This document shows positions 34,198 through 41,595 of a DNA stretch of 64,000 nucleotides, piece by piece. Made by a program: the position numbers and the translations under genes. Under the pieces are notes generated by a model that was given only the letters and a program-made list of their open reading frames with translations, searched no databases and had not been told where the DNA came from. The stretch is from Alphaproteobacteria bacterium UBA6324 (GTDB taxonomy: Bacteria; Pseudomonadota; Alphaproteobacteria; CAAGCB01; CAG-977): the NCBI GenBank assembly GCA_002439085.1, contig DJSW01000030.1, positions 1 through 64,000 of the forward strand, given 5' to 3'. Every line of letters begins with the position of its first letter. Positions within the stretch are counted from its first letter, which is position 1.

Positions 34198-34628
34198 AGG
34201 TTTGCGACGCGTCCTTTGCCAAAACGTACGCCGACATTCATTGCGCGTGTTTCGCCAAGGGGTGGAACGAATCCATGATGCGCCAAACCCTGCTGCTGCC
34301 GGGGGCGTTGGGGCTGATCGCGTATCAGGACGGCGTGCCCGCGGCGATCGGCGTTTATGCGTACAGCACGGAACAGGCGGATATCGTGACGTTCGGCGTT
34401 CTGCCGGCTTTTCGCGGGAAACACGTTTCCGACGAATTGATGGACACGGCGTTTTCGTCGCTGGCCGGTCAGGGGATCAGGGAATTGTTTTTAGAGGTCG
34501 CCGTTGACAATCCTCACGCGATCGCTTTGTACGAACGCCACGGGTTCAAACAGGTCGGCCGCCGCCCGAATTATTATGTGCGCGGCGATGTGAAAACGGA
34601 CGCGCTGGTCATGCGCGCGGAGCTGTAG
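34185..34628 (+). CDS. rimI: Ribosomal-protein S18 alanine N-acetyltransferase RimI-like
   Basis: This 147-residue GNAT acetyltransferase starts at GTG 34185, where GGAGGTGA lies four bases upstream. The acetyl-CoA loop FRGKHVSDELM and the C-terminal VAVDNPHAIALYERHGFKQV with YYVRG are typical of RimI. Its place after tsaB supports the name; general GNAT activity is certain, the S18 target is by homology. The last 55 bases overlap the end of the oppositely oriented methyltransferase gene. Confidence 0.9.
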   Translation: MSEVKVCDASFAKTYADIHCACFAKGWNESMMRQTLLLPGALGLIAYQDGVPAAIGVYAYSTEQADIVTFGVLPAFRGKHVSDELMDTAFSSLAGQGIRELFLEVAVDNPHAIALYERHGFKQVGRRPNYYVRGDVKTDALVMRAEL

Positions 34629-35215
34629 TTTTCATCGCGCTGCGGGACGAACGGGGCTTTGCGCGCCGTGAAAACGGTGAACCCGCCGCCCCAAACGTTC
34701 AGCGTGTAAAGGATTTTGTCCGCGATGTCGCCGGATTTTCCGTAAAAGGGGACGTGCAACACATCTTGCCGTCCCGTCAGGCGCAATCCGTTTCGCGCCA
34801 GTTCGCGGCGGACGGCAAACGGACGGGGCGACGGGATGCCGCCGACGGCCGGACACAATGACGGCGCATTTTTGACAATCAGGATCAACCGTCCCGCCGG
34901 TTTTAAAACGCGGGCGGATTCTTTGACCAGCGGGGAAAGGGCGTGGAAAACGTTTTCGTTCAGCGCGGCGATGAAAACCGTTCCCGTTGAACAGGCGTCC
35001 CCCAACGACGGCAGCGGGGCGTTTTCTTTGACGCTTTCGACGGTCAGGGAAACATCGCTGTCAGGGATGGATTCGTCGAAAAAGGCAACGGGGCCGATTC
35101 GGACAACGGGCGCGTCGAACGGCGCGGCTTTGGCGAAAAAGCGTTGGAACCGGCGCGCGGCGCGGCGGCCGGCGGGCGAGGCTTGAAAAGAATTATAGGT
35201 CGGAAACCGGTTCAT
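34574..35215 (-). CDS. Degenerate SAM-methyltransferase-like protein
   Basis: The 213-residue protein resembles the class I methyltransferases that sit beside glyoxalase II genes in alphaproteobacteria: PAGRRAARRFQRFF at the N-terminus, ESARVLKPAGRLILIVKN in the middle and IPSPRPFAVRRELARNGLRL in the last third. The glycine-rich SAM-binding loop expected near residue 40-60 is not visible, so it may not bind SAM. It converges on rimI with a 55-base tail overlap, and its start overlaps the end of the upstream membrane-protein gene by 23 bases. Confidence 0.7.
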   Translation of the reverse strand: MNRFPTYNSFQASPAGRRAARRFQRFFAKAAPFDAPVVRIGPVAFFDESIPDSDVSLTVESVKENAPLPSLGDACSTGTVFIAALNENVFHALSPLVKESARVLKPAGRLILIVKNAPSLCPAVGGIPSPRPFAVRRELARNGLRLTGRQDVLHVPFYGKSGDIADKILYTLNVWGGGFTVFTARKAPFVPQRDENYSSARMTSASVFTSPRT

Positions 35216-35972
35216 TCGTTTTCTGCCGTTTGGGGGTGATTTTAGGCGCGGGTTTCGGCATTGCTTTCGGCGCCGGATCCGCGGCGGGGGCTTTGCGAGA
35301 CGCGGCGGCGCGTTTTTTGCGGGCTGTTTTCGCAGGGGCGGGGACGCGTGCGGATTTGGCGGTTGCCGGTGTCGGTGTTGCTTTGGCGTTTGCGGCGGAC
35401 GGCGTTGTTTTTTCGGGTTTCGCGGCCGCGGGAGTCGCCGGTTTCGGGGGCGCGGCCTTTTTTACGGGGCGTTTTTTCTTGGCCGCTTTTAACTTTTCAA
35501 AACGCCGCAATTCCAAATCCATCAGGCGGCAGCGGTGGTTTTTGGTGTCCCACGATATGTTCATCGTCCGGCAGACGTTGATGTCCTGCGCCTTTTCCGT
35601 CGCGGGAAAGAAAAGAAACGCGCTTTCCCCCGTCGCCCACAAAAACAGGGCGAACATCGGCGCGATCAATCCGCGGCGAAAGCTTTTTTGTTTGATCAGC
35701 AGTTCATAGCACAGAAAACCGCCGAGGACGAACACTGCCGTTTCAAATCCGGCCGCCGCCAGAAACTGTTTTTCCGCGCTTGCCTTGTCAAGGAATTCGG
35801 GTTCCGCGGGAAAAGCCGCCACCATGTCGGAAAAATCGAACGGACGCGCGATCCACAGGTTGACGGTTTTGACGCCCAATCCGCCCAGCAAAGCCAGATT
35901 GAACAGGTAAAGCAGATATTTTAAAAAGCGCGCGCACACCCGCGCCGTTTTTGAAAAAAGTCCGTTTTCCAT
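35193..35972 (-). CDS. Membrane protein with histone H1-like basic tail
   Basis: The first 130 residues hold about three membrane segments (LLYLFNLALLGGLGVKTV, AVFVLGGFLCYELL and LIAPMFALFLWATGESAFLF). After residue 155 the chain becomes a low-complexity tail of about 100 residues made of A, K, P, T and R (for example KKAAPPKPATPAAAKPEK), like bacterial histone-H1 or TonB-type linkers. A KRQKTNEPVSDL end closes it. The tail should be cytosolic if it binds nucleic acid, or periplasmic if it spans the envelope; topology is not clear. I do not recognise a named family. AGGGATCG before the ATG at 35972 supports the start. Confidence 0.72.
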   Translation of the reverse strand: MENGLFSKTARVCARFLKYLLYLFNLALLGGLGVKTVNLWIARPFDFSDMVAAFPAEPEFLDKASAEKQFLAAAGFETAVFVLGGFLCYELLIKQKSFRRGLIAPMFALFLWATGESAFLFFPATEKAQDINVCRTMNISWDTKNHRCRLMDLELRRFEKLKAAKKKRPVKKAAPPKPATPAAAKPEKTTPSAANAKATPTPATAKSARVPAPAKTARKKRAAASRKAPAADPAPKAMPKPAPKITPKRQKTNEPVSDL

Positions 35973-36115
35973 TCGCGATCCCTAAAACCCGTCTATCATT
36001 TTTAACCGCTTTGAACGGGAAAAGGAAGATTTTTTGTGATTTTTAAAAAAGCTTGTCGTTTGCAAAACGCCAGTATATTCTGTGGAAAATTCGTATTTTA
36101 ATAAAGGGAAAACCT

Positions 36116-38443
36116 ATGCTTTTCAATCGTCAAGACTTTTTGTTGAACGCTTGGGCGTCGTATGTCCGCCAAACAGCGATCGCTACGAAACGCGCCGTTT
36201 TGCAGGCTTATCAGGAAAATCCCGAAGTGACGGAAGATTTTTTGCGTTATTTCGACCTGAAATTCAATCCGGAAAAGGCCGCGGAAAAAGGATATGTCGC
36301 TTTGCAAGGCGAAATCGACGCCAAAATGCCAAAAAACACGGCGTTAAAGGCGGTCTGGTCGGTTTTAAAAGCGATGCTGCGCACGAATTTTTATCAGGAA
36401 CACGGTCAAAAGGATTACGTTTCGTTCAAATTCGCGTCGGGCGAAATCCACCACCTGCCCAAACCGAAGCCCATGGCCGAAATCTTTGTTTATTCCGACG
36501 ATGTTGACGCCGTCCACCTGCGGTTCGGGAAAATCGCGCGCGGCGGCATCCGCTGGTCGAACCGCAAAGAGGATTTCAGAACGGAAATCCTGAGTTTGGT
36601 CAAAGCGCAGCAGGTTAAAAACGTCGTCATCGTCCCCGTCGGATCGAAAGGCGGGTTCTTTCCAAAACATCCGCCCGAAAACGGCACGAAAGAACAGATC
36701 CGCGACTATGCCGTCAAAGCGTATCAAACCATGATCCGCGGTTTGCTGGATCTGACGGACAACATCGTTTCGGGGAAAATCACGCATCCGGCCGACGTTG
36801 TGCGCTATGACGGCGACGATCCGTATCTGGTCGTCGCGGCCGACAAGGGAACGGCGGATTTTTCCGACATTGCGAACGCTTTGTCCTTGCAATACGGGTT
36901 CTGGCTGGGCGACGCGTTCGCTTCGGGCGGTTCCACCGGTTTCAGCCACAAGGGCATGGCCATCACCGCCCGCGGGTCGTGGGAAAGCGTCAAGCGTCAT
37001 TTCCGTGAAGAGGGCGTCGATTGCCAGGCGCGGGATTTCACCGCCGTCGGGTCGGGCAGTATGGCTGGCGACGTGTTCGGCAACGCCATGTTGTGTTCCA
37101 AGCATATGAAATTGATCGCGGCGTTCAACTCTTCGTCGATTTTCATTGACCCCGATCCCGATCCGGCCGTTTCCTACAAAGAACGCGAACGCTTGTTCAA
37201 GGCCGAGGCGGGGTGGATCGACTACGACCGTTCGCTGTTGTCCGCCGGCGGCGGCGTTTACAGCCGCAAAGACGAAATCGTCACGATTTCCAAAGAAGCC
37301 TGTTCCGTTTTGGGAACAACGCAAACCGTTTTGACGCCGGATGAATTGATCAAGGCGATTTTGTCCGCTCCGGTCGATTTGCTGTATTTCGGCGGCATCG
37401 GGACGTATGTCAAGGCCGGCGCCGAAACGCAGATGGACGCCAAGGACGGCGCGAACGCGAATTGCCGCATCGACGCCGGACGCATCCGCGCCAAAATCGT
37501 GGCCGAGGGGGCGAATCTGGGATTGACGCAGAAAGGCCGCATCGAATACGCCATGAACGGCGGGTGTTTGAATACGGACGCCGTGGACAATTCCGGCGGC
37601 GTCGATTGTTCCGACCACGAAGTCAACATCAAAATCATGCTGAACATGATGGTCGCCGACGGCAAAATGACGATGGGGCAGCGCAACGATTTGCTGAAAT
37701 CCATGCAAAACGACGTCGCCGATCTGGTGTTGCGCGACAACTATCAGCAAACGCAGATTGTGTCCTATATGCAGCACCGCGGTGCGAAAAGCATCCCCGG
37801 CAACAAAAAGCTGATGCACGCGCTGGAAAAGGACGATCGGCTGAACAGAGCTTTGGAATCCCTGCCGTCGGACGCGGAAATGGACGCCCGTTTCAATCAG
37901 GGCAAGGGGCTGACCCGTCCGGAATTGTGTGTTTTGATGGCTTACGCCAAGCTGTTTTTGTACGACGCCGTGTTGAACAGTGATTTGCCGGACGACACGT
38001 TTATTCGCGAAAAGCGGTTGCCGTGCTATTTCCCGCAGGTGTTGCGCGAAACGGCGGGCGATTATATTCTGAAACATCCGCTGCACCGCGAAATCAGCGC
38101 GACGATGATCGTCAACAACCTGATCAATCGCGTCGGCGTCAATTTCATCGGCAAAATGCGTTCGGAAAGCGGCGCGCCCGTCGTCGATGTTGTCAAAGCT
38201 TATCTGGTCGTGGCCGAAGCCTATAAGACCGAAGAGCTGTTCGCGATGATCGAATCCAAGGACGGCGCGTTGGACGCGATGCGTCAGGCTGACGAAATGC
38301 GCGCGCTGGTCGCCGAAATCGAAAACATGACCTTGACGGTTTTACGCAACGGCATGGAGGGCGGGATCGCCGAGGAAGCCGTCAATCAAAGCGGGCATAA
38401 GGACGAAAAGTTTTCTAAATTGCGTCGGGAATTGTCCGCGTAA
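36116..38443 (+). CDS. Shortened NAD-glutamate dehydrogenase (L_180-type core)
   Basis: The enzyme deaminates glutamate to 2-oxoglutarate with NAD. The sequence matches the catalytic part of the very large L_180 family: KIARGGIRWSNRKEDFRTE, VKNVVIVPVGSKGGFF with the catalytic lysine, SMAGDVFGNAML and GKGLTRPELCVLMAYAK. With the ATG at 36116 (AAAGGGAAAACCT upstream) the protein has only 775 residues, where the family usually has about 1600. The N-terminal regulatory half is absent and the C-terminal end is also short. The frame is intact, so this looks like a working miniature rather than a decayed gene. The pseudouridine-synthase-like gene starts 10 bases later. Confidence 0.88.
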   Translation: MLFNRQDFLLNAWASYVRQTAIATKRAVLQAYQENPEVTEDFLRYFDLKFNPEKAAEKGYVALQGEIDAKMPKNTALKAVWSVLKAMLRTNFYQEHGQKDYVSFKFASGEIHHLPKPKPMAEIFVYSDDVDAVHLRFGKIARGGIRWSNRKEDFRTEILSLVKAQQVKNVVIVPVGSKGGFFPKHPPENGTKEQIRDYAVKAYQTMIRGLLDLTDNIVSGKITHPADVVRYDGDDPYLVVAADKGTADFSDIANALSLQYGFWLGDAFASGGSTGFSHKGMAITARGSWESVKRHFREEGVDCQARDFTAVGSGSMAGDVFGNAMLCSKHMKLIAAFNSSSIFIDPDPDPAVSYKERERLFKAEAGWIDYDRSLLSAGGGVYSRKDEIVTISKEACSVLGTTQTVLTPDELIKAILSAPVDLLYFGGIGTYVKAGAETQMDAKDGANANCRIDAGRIRAKIVAEGANLGLTQKGRIEYAMNGGCLNTDAVDNSGGVDCSDHEVNIKIMLNMMVADGKMTMGQRNDLLKSMQNDVADLVLRDNYQQTQIVSYMQHRGAKSIPGNKKLMHALEKDDRLNRALESLPSDAEMDARFNQGKGLTRPELCVLMAYAKLFLYDAVLNSDLPDDTFIREKRLPCYFPQVLRETAGDYILKHPLHREISATMIVNNLINRVGVNFIGKMRSESGAPVVDVVKAYLVVAEAYKTEELFAMIESKDGALDAMRQADEMRALVAEIENMTLTVLRNGMEGGIAEEAVNQSGHKDEKFSKLRRELSA

Positions 38444-38452
38444 GGGGGAAAG

Positions 38453-39256
38453 ATGAAAAAAGCCCTGTTGTTCCTGTTGCTGATGCCGGTGTTGGCCGGA
38501 TGTACGCTGAAACCGCTGGAGTCGCAGGATCGCCCCGCGGCAAGTTGCGACAACATCGACCGCGTCATCAATGTTGTTTACGAGGACGACGATGTCATCG
38601 TCGTGAACAAACAGGCCGGCGTTTCCGCTTTTTACAGCGGCGAAAAGAAAGACGAGTCCGTCGCGGAATTGTTGCGCGTCCGCGCCGGCTGTCGCGACTT
38701 GTCGGCCGAAACGCAATGGTTTTACAGGGTTGACGCGCTTGACCGCGGCGCGCAGGGGCTGATCCTGTTCGCCAAAAACAAAAAGGCGCAGCAGTTTTTG
38801 TTGCGGCAGTCGCGCGACGGCAATATCGAAAAGCGGTACTTTACGATTGTCGAGGGCGTCGTGAAAAAGGACGGCAGCGTCATCAACGCGCCGGTTGACA
38901 AAGACCCCGCGGATAAAACGGGACGCAAGATGAAAACCGTCAAAAAGGGAACGGGGCAGGACGCCGCGACCGGATACACCGTTATGCGCCGATTGAAAAA
39001 CGCGACGTATCTGGATGTGTCCGAACGCACCCGCCGCCGGCATCAGGTGCGCGCGCATCTGGCGTCCGTCGGTCATCCCGTTTTCGGGGACGCGGCATAC
39101 GGCGCGACGTTCAGCGGCGGTTTTTCGGGCGGTTTGGCGATGCAGGCGTACTTTTTGCGGTTCAAACGGCCGTTTTCCAATGAAATTTTGGAATTGCAGT
39201 TGACGTCGGCGGATCGGTTGGCGCAGGCCGTCGATTTCGCGCAAAGCCGTCCGTGA
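38453..39256 (+). CDS. Lipoprotein with RluA-type pseudouridine synthase domain
   Basis: Residues 1-17 are a classical lipoprotein signal: KK, a hydrophobic core, then VLAGC with the cysteine at 17. From residue 38 to the end the protein is an RluA-family pseudouridine synthase: VVYEDDDVIVVNKQAGVSA, then ALDRGAQGLILFAKN (aspartate 97 aligned with the catalytic Asp, with DTSG changed to GAQG) and RRRHQVRAHLASVGHPVFGD. AAGGGGGAAAG before the ATG supports this start, and there is no better internal one before the domain. A tRNA/rRNA-modifying fold with an export and lipidation signal is contradictory; it may have a new envelope function. It is probably cotranscribed with the dehydrogenase. Confidence 0.85.
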   Translation: MKKALLFLLLMPVLAGCTLKPLESQDRPAASCDNIDRVINVVYEDDDVIVVNKQAGVSAFYSGEKKDESVAELLRVRAGCRDLSAETQWFYRVDALDRGAQGLILFAKNKKAQQFLLRQSRDGNIEKRYFTIVEGVVKKDGSVINAPVDKDPADKTGRKMKTVKKGTGQDAATGYTVMRRLKNATYLDVSERTRRRHQVRAHLASVGHPVFGDAAYGATFSGGFSGGLAMQAYFLRFKRPFSNEILELQLTSADRLAQAVDFAQSRP

Positions 39257-39325
39257 CGGTCGTTGCGGCGGGCGCGTTTCCGCCGTTTTGCGCGCTTCAT
39301 TAAAAAAATATGACATTTTCAATGC

Positions 39326-39375
39326 TAAAGGACTATCCAAAAGGCCGTTTTTGTGGTATATAGGATAGTCCTTTA
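39326..39375. repeat. 13-bp perfect inverted repeat upstream of the carD-like gene
   Basis: TAAAGGACTATCC (39326-39338) and GGATAGTCCTTTA (39363-39375) are exact inverse complements separated by 24 bases that contain TATATA. The arms could form a long hairpin in RNA or a paired operator in DNA. Confidence 0.85.
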
Positions 39376-39377
39376 AA

Positions 39378-39475
39378 GGAAAGGCGCAGTCCTTTCCGCG
39401 AAAAACTTTAAAGACAAGTTGTGAAAGCGCGGCTTTTTCATTGGAAAAAGTCGAAAGCCCTTTTCACACGGGTAA
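39378..39475 (+). promoter_or_regulatory. Structured 5' leader of the carD-like gene
   Basis: Past the first inverted repeat, the untranslated region holds a GGAAAGG/CCTTTCC hairpin (39378-39397), a CTTTTTC/GAAAAAG hairpin starting near 39434, and outer arms TGTGAAAG/CTTTTCACA that enclose the latter. None is followed by a T-tract, so these are more likely RNA-stability or translation-control structures than terminators. Confidence 0.5.
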
Positions 39476-39497
39476 ACCTTGATAGAGGATACTTGAA

Positions 39498-39998
39498 ATG
39501 GTGAAGGAAGTTTCTTTTTCGACCGGTGATTTCGTCGTTTATCCGACCCATGGCGTCGGCAAAGTGTTGAGCATCACGAAAGACACCGTCGCGGGACAGG
39601 AATTGGAATTGATCGCCGTCCATTTTGACAAAGACCGCATGACTTTGCGCGTTCCAATGGCCAAGGCTAAAAATTCCGGATTAAGAAAGCTGTCGAACAA
39701 AAACATCATGGACACGGCTTTGGAAACGTTGCGCGGAAAATCCAAAACGAAACGCACGATGTGGAGCCGCCGCGCGCAGGAATACGAAGCGAAAATCAAT
39801 TCCGGCGATCCGGTGTCCATCGCCGAAGTCGTCCGCGACCTGTACCGGTCGCAGTCGCAATCCGACCAGTCGTACAGCGAACGCCAAATTTATGAACAGG
39901 CGTTGGATCGTTTGGCGAACGAGCTGGCCGCGTTGGAAAAAATCAACACACAGGAAGCCACCGTCAAACTGTGCGATATTCTGCAGTTGGCCGGTTGA
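39498..39998 (+). CDS. carD: CarD family RNA polymerase-binding regulator
   Basis: The 166-residue protein carries the N-terminal CarD/TRCF RNA-polymerase-interaction domain (FSTGDFVVYPTHGVGKVLSI) and a helical C-terminal DNA-binding domain with the conserved WSRRAQEYEAKI region. CarD stabilises open complexes at rRNA and other housekeeping promoters in mycobacteria and alphaproteobacteria. A terminator follows. The long, structured leader suggests that its level is controlled after transcription starts. Confidence 0.94.
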   Translation: MVKEVSFSTGDFVVYPTHGVGKVLSITKDTVAGQELELIAVHFDKDRMTLRVPMAKAKNSGLRKLSNKNIMDTALETLRGKSKTKRTMWSRRAQEYEAKINSGDPVSIAEVVRDLYRSQSQSDQSYSERQIYEQALDRLANELAALEKINTQEATVKLCDILQLAG

Positions 39999-40018
39999 TC
40001 CTGTTTCAGCGCAAATTC

Positions 40019-40045
40019 AAAGAGGGGTTTTCGCCCCTCTTTTTA
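40019..40045 (+). terminator. Intrinsic terminator after the carD-like gene
   Basis: AGAGGGG and CCCCTCT pair around TTTTCG and are followed by TTTTTA. The A-rich left side may let it work in reverse for the gene ending at 40048. Confidence 0.88.
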
Positions 40046-40047
40046 TG

Positions 40048-40755
40048 TTATAAGCGGTCGTTTTCCGCCTGTTTGCACGGGAAGAACAGGGCTTTGTTTT
40101 GATGAAACTGGATCAGGGCGACGATGCCCAAAACGGGCAGGCAGGTTTCCAGTGTTTCTTCCATGATTTGGCACGCGCCGAACCAGACCCCCGAACGGTC
40201 GAGCGGGAATCCGCGCTTGGCCAAATTCGCGGGCAGGCGGTCGAAAATTTTGCACATCGCGCCGGCGGACAGCAAAGTGATGATCGTCCATGAACCCGCT
40301 TTTTTGCCGAAAAATCCCTTGAATGCCGGAATCAGGTACACATACATGGCGTAGGCGAACGCCGCGCCAATCGTCAGCAGGCAGAGAGCAGAAACGACTT
40401 TTAAAATCGGCGAATTGTCCGGATTGGTAAAAAAACGGATCTTAAACGCCGTCGTGTCCGTTCCGGCCAACCAGTGCTGAATGCCGGATTCGCGCAACAG
40501 GGCGGCGACGGCGAAAAAGCAAAACAGCGCGAACATCCTTTTTTCACGCGCCGATTGGAAATCCGTCCTGAAACGGAACAGGGCGGTCAGCAGGGACGCG
40601 TAGCAAAAATAGGTGATCCAGTCCAATGCGCCGAAATCGGCCGTCCACGCCGTCAGGTCGTCCGCGTAAAAAGAAAACGCGGCCGCGTATGAAAATAAAA
40701 GGAAAATCATTGTCAGTGCGGCTGAGATATAAAATTTATTTGCAAGTTTTTTCAT
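40048..40755 (-). CDS. Polytopic membrane protein of unknown function
   Basis: I do not recognise this 235-residue protein. It has about six hydrophobic segments (for example YISAALTMIFLLFSYAAAF, FALFCFFAVAALL and LCLLTIGAAFAYAMYVYL) joined by short loops, and a basic C-terminus. A conserved-looking AFSFYADDLTAW follows the first segment. I placed the start at the ATG at 40755, which has GGTGA four bases upstream; a GTG at 40764 is also open. It stands alone beside an AT-rich region. Confidence 0.72.
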   Translation of the reverse strand: MKKLANKFYISAALTMIFLLFSYAAAFSFYADDLTAWTADFGALDWITYFCYASLLTALFRFRTDFQSAREKRMFALFCFFAVAALLRESGIQHWLAGTDTTAFKIRFFTNPDNSPILKVVSALCLLTIGAAFAYAMYVYLIPAFKGFFGKKAGSWTIITLLSAGAMCKIFDRLPANLAKRGFPLDRSGVWFGACQIMEETLETCLPVLGIVALIQFHQNKALFFPCKQAENDRL

Positions 40756-41145
40756 TTTTATCACCGTTTGTATATAATCGTTCTTGTTTATATGAATGTT
40801 TTTTAATTCCGGTCAATGTGTATTTTTCAGATTGTTCTGATATAATGATTGATTTTTTTATTAATATCAGATGTGTAAATATCTGTTTGATTTAAAATAA
40901 AATTCTATCTGTATAAAAGTGAATGTTGTTTTTGATGCGCTTGTTTTTCGGAACGCGCGGAGATCGTTTCCGGCGCGATGAAAAGTGAACGGATCGTTTT
41001 TTATTTCAGATTTTCAAAAACGTAATTATGAGAAATCTTTAAAAGAATGTGTTTTATCATTATAAAGATGATATCATATTTTTTTCTTGATTTTAATGAT
41101 CGGGGCGGCACAATAAGGGCGTTTGTTTTAAAAGAGGTTTCGGCC
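40756..41145. other. AT-rich non-coding stretch
   Basis: These 390 bases are much richer in A and T than the rest of the window and hold no ORF with coding character. They contain a TGATATCA-type palindrome near 41067, several TATAAT-like boxes and a GC-rich island around 40950-40990. They probably carry the promoters of the two flanking genes. The composition suggests foreign origin together with the InsA-like gene. Confidence 0.6.
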
Positions 41146-41595
41146 ATGGAATTGAAATGTTTAAGATGCGGGTGCGACAAGGCGGTGAAAAACGGTTTTG
41201 TCGGCGGTTTGCAACGTTATAAATGCAAAAAATGCGGTTATCAGTACACGAAAACGAAACCGCACGGCCGTAGCGATCAGGAAAAACGGACGGCGGTTAT
41301 GCTGTATGCGTCCGGAATGTCGATGAGCATGATCGCCAAATTGATCGGCGTCAGCGTGCAAACGGTATCCCGTTGGATGAAAACGGTTTATACGGAATAT
41401 CTGGACGAGATTCCTAAAATGGAACAGATGAAAAGGGTGAAGCTGAAAGAGGTTCTGGCGTATCTGTCGGCTTTGGACAAAGAGGATTTGAACCGTGAAT
41501 CCTTTGTTTTGGGAACCGAATTGCCGAATGGTAGCAAGCTTCAAATCATTATCGAAAATTCAAATCCGGCAAAGAAAAGGAGCGGTCAGGATTGA
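41146..41595 (+). CDS. Solo InsA-like zinc-ribbon and HTH protein
   Basis: The 149-residue protein starts with a zinc ribbon (CLRCGCDKAVKNG then YKCKKCGYQ) followed by a resolvase-like helix-turn-helix (MSMIAKLIGVSVQTVSRWMK), the plan of InsA from IS1-family elements. The InsB catalytic domain is absent, no -1 frame continues the chain, and no IS1-like terminal repeats are visible. The C-terminal 60 residues are not transposase-like. The protein is probably a domesticated DNA-binding regulator or a transposon remnant. AAGAGG upstream supports the ATG at 41146. Its end overlaps the convergent uracil-glycosylase gene by 10 bases. Confidence 0.78.
   Translation: MELKCLRCGCDKAVKNGFVGGLQRYKCKKCGYQYTKTKPHGRSDQEKRTAVMLYASGMSMSMIAKLIGVSVQTVSRWMKTVYTEYLDEIPKMEQMKRVKLKEVLAYLSALDKEDLNRESFVLGTELPNGSKLQIIIENSNPAKKRSGQD

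Noticed and set aside
36116..38443. Glutamate dehydrogenase considered as a truncated pseudogene.
   Set aside because: The frame is intact with a good ribosome binding site, catalytic residues are kept, and no N-terminal remnant lies upstream.
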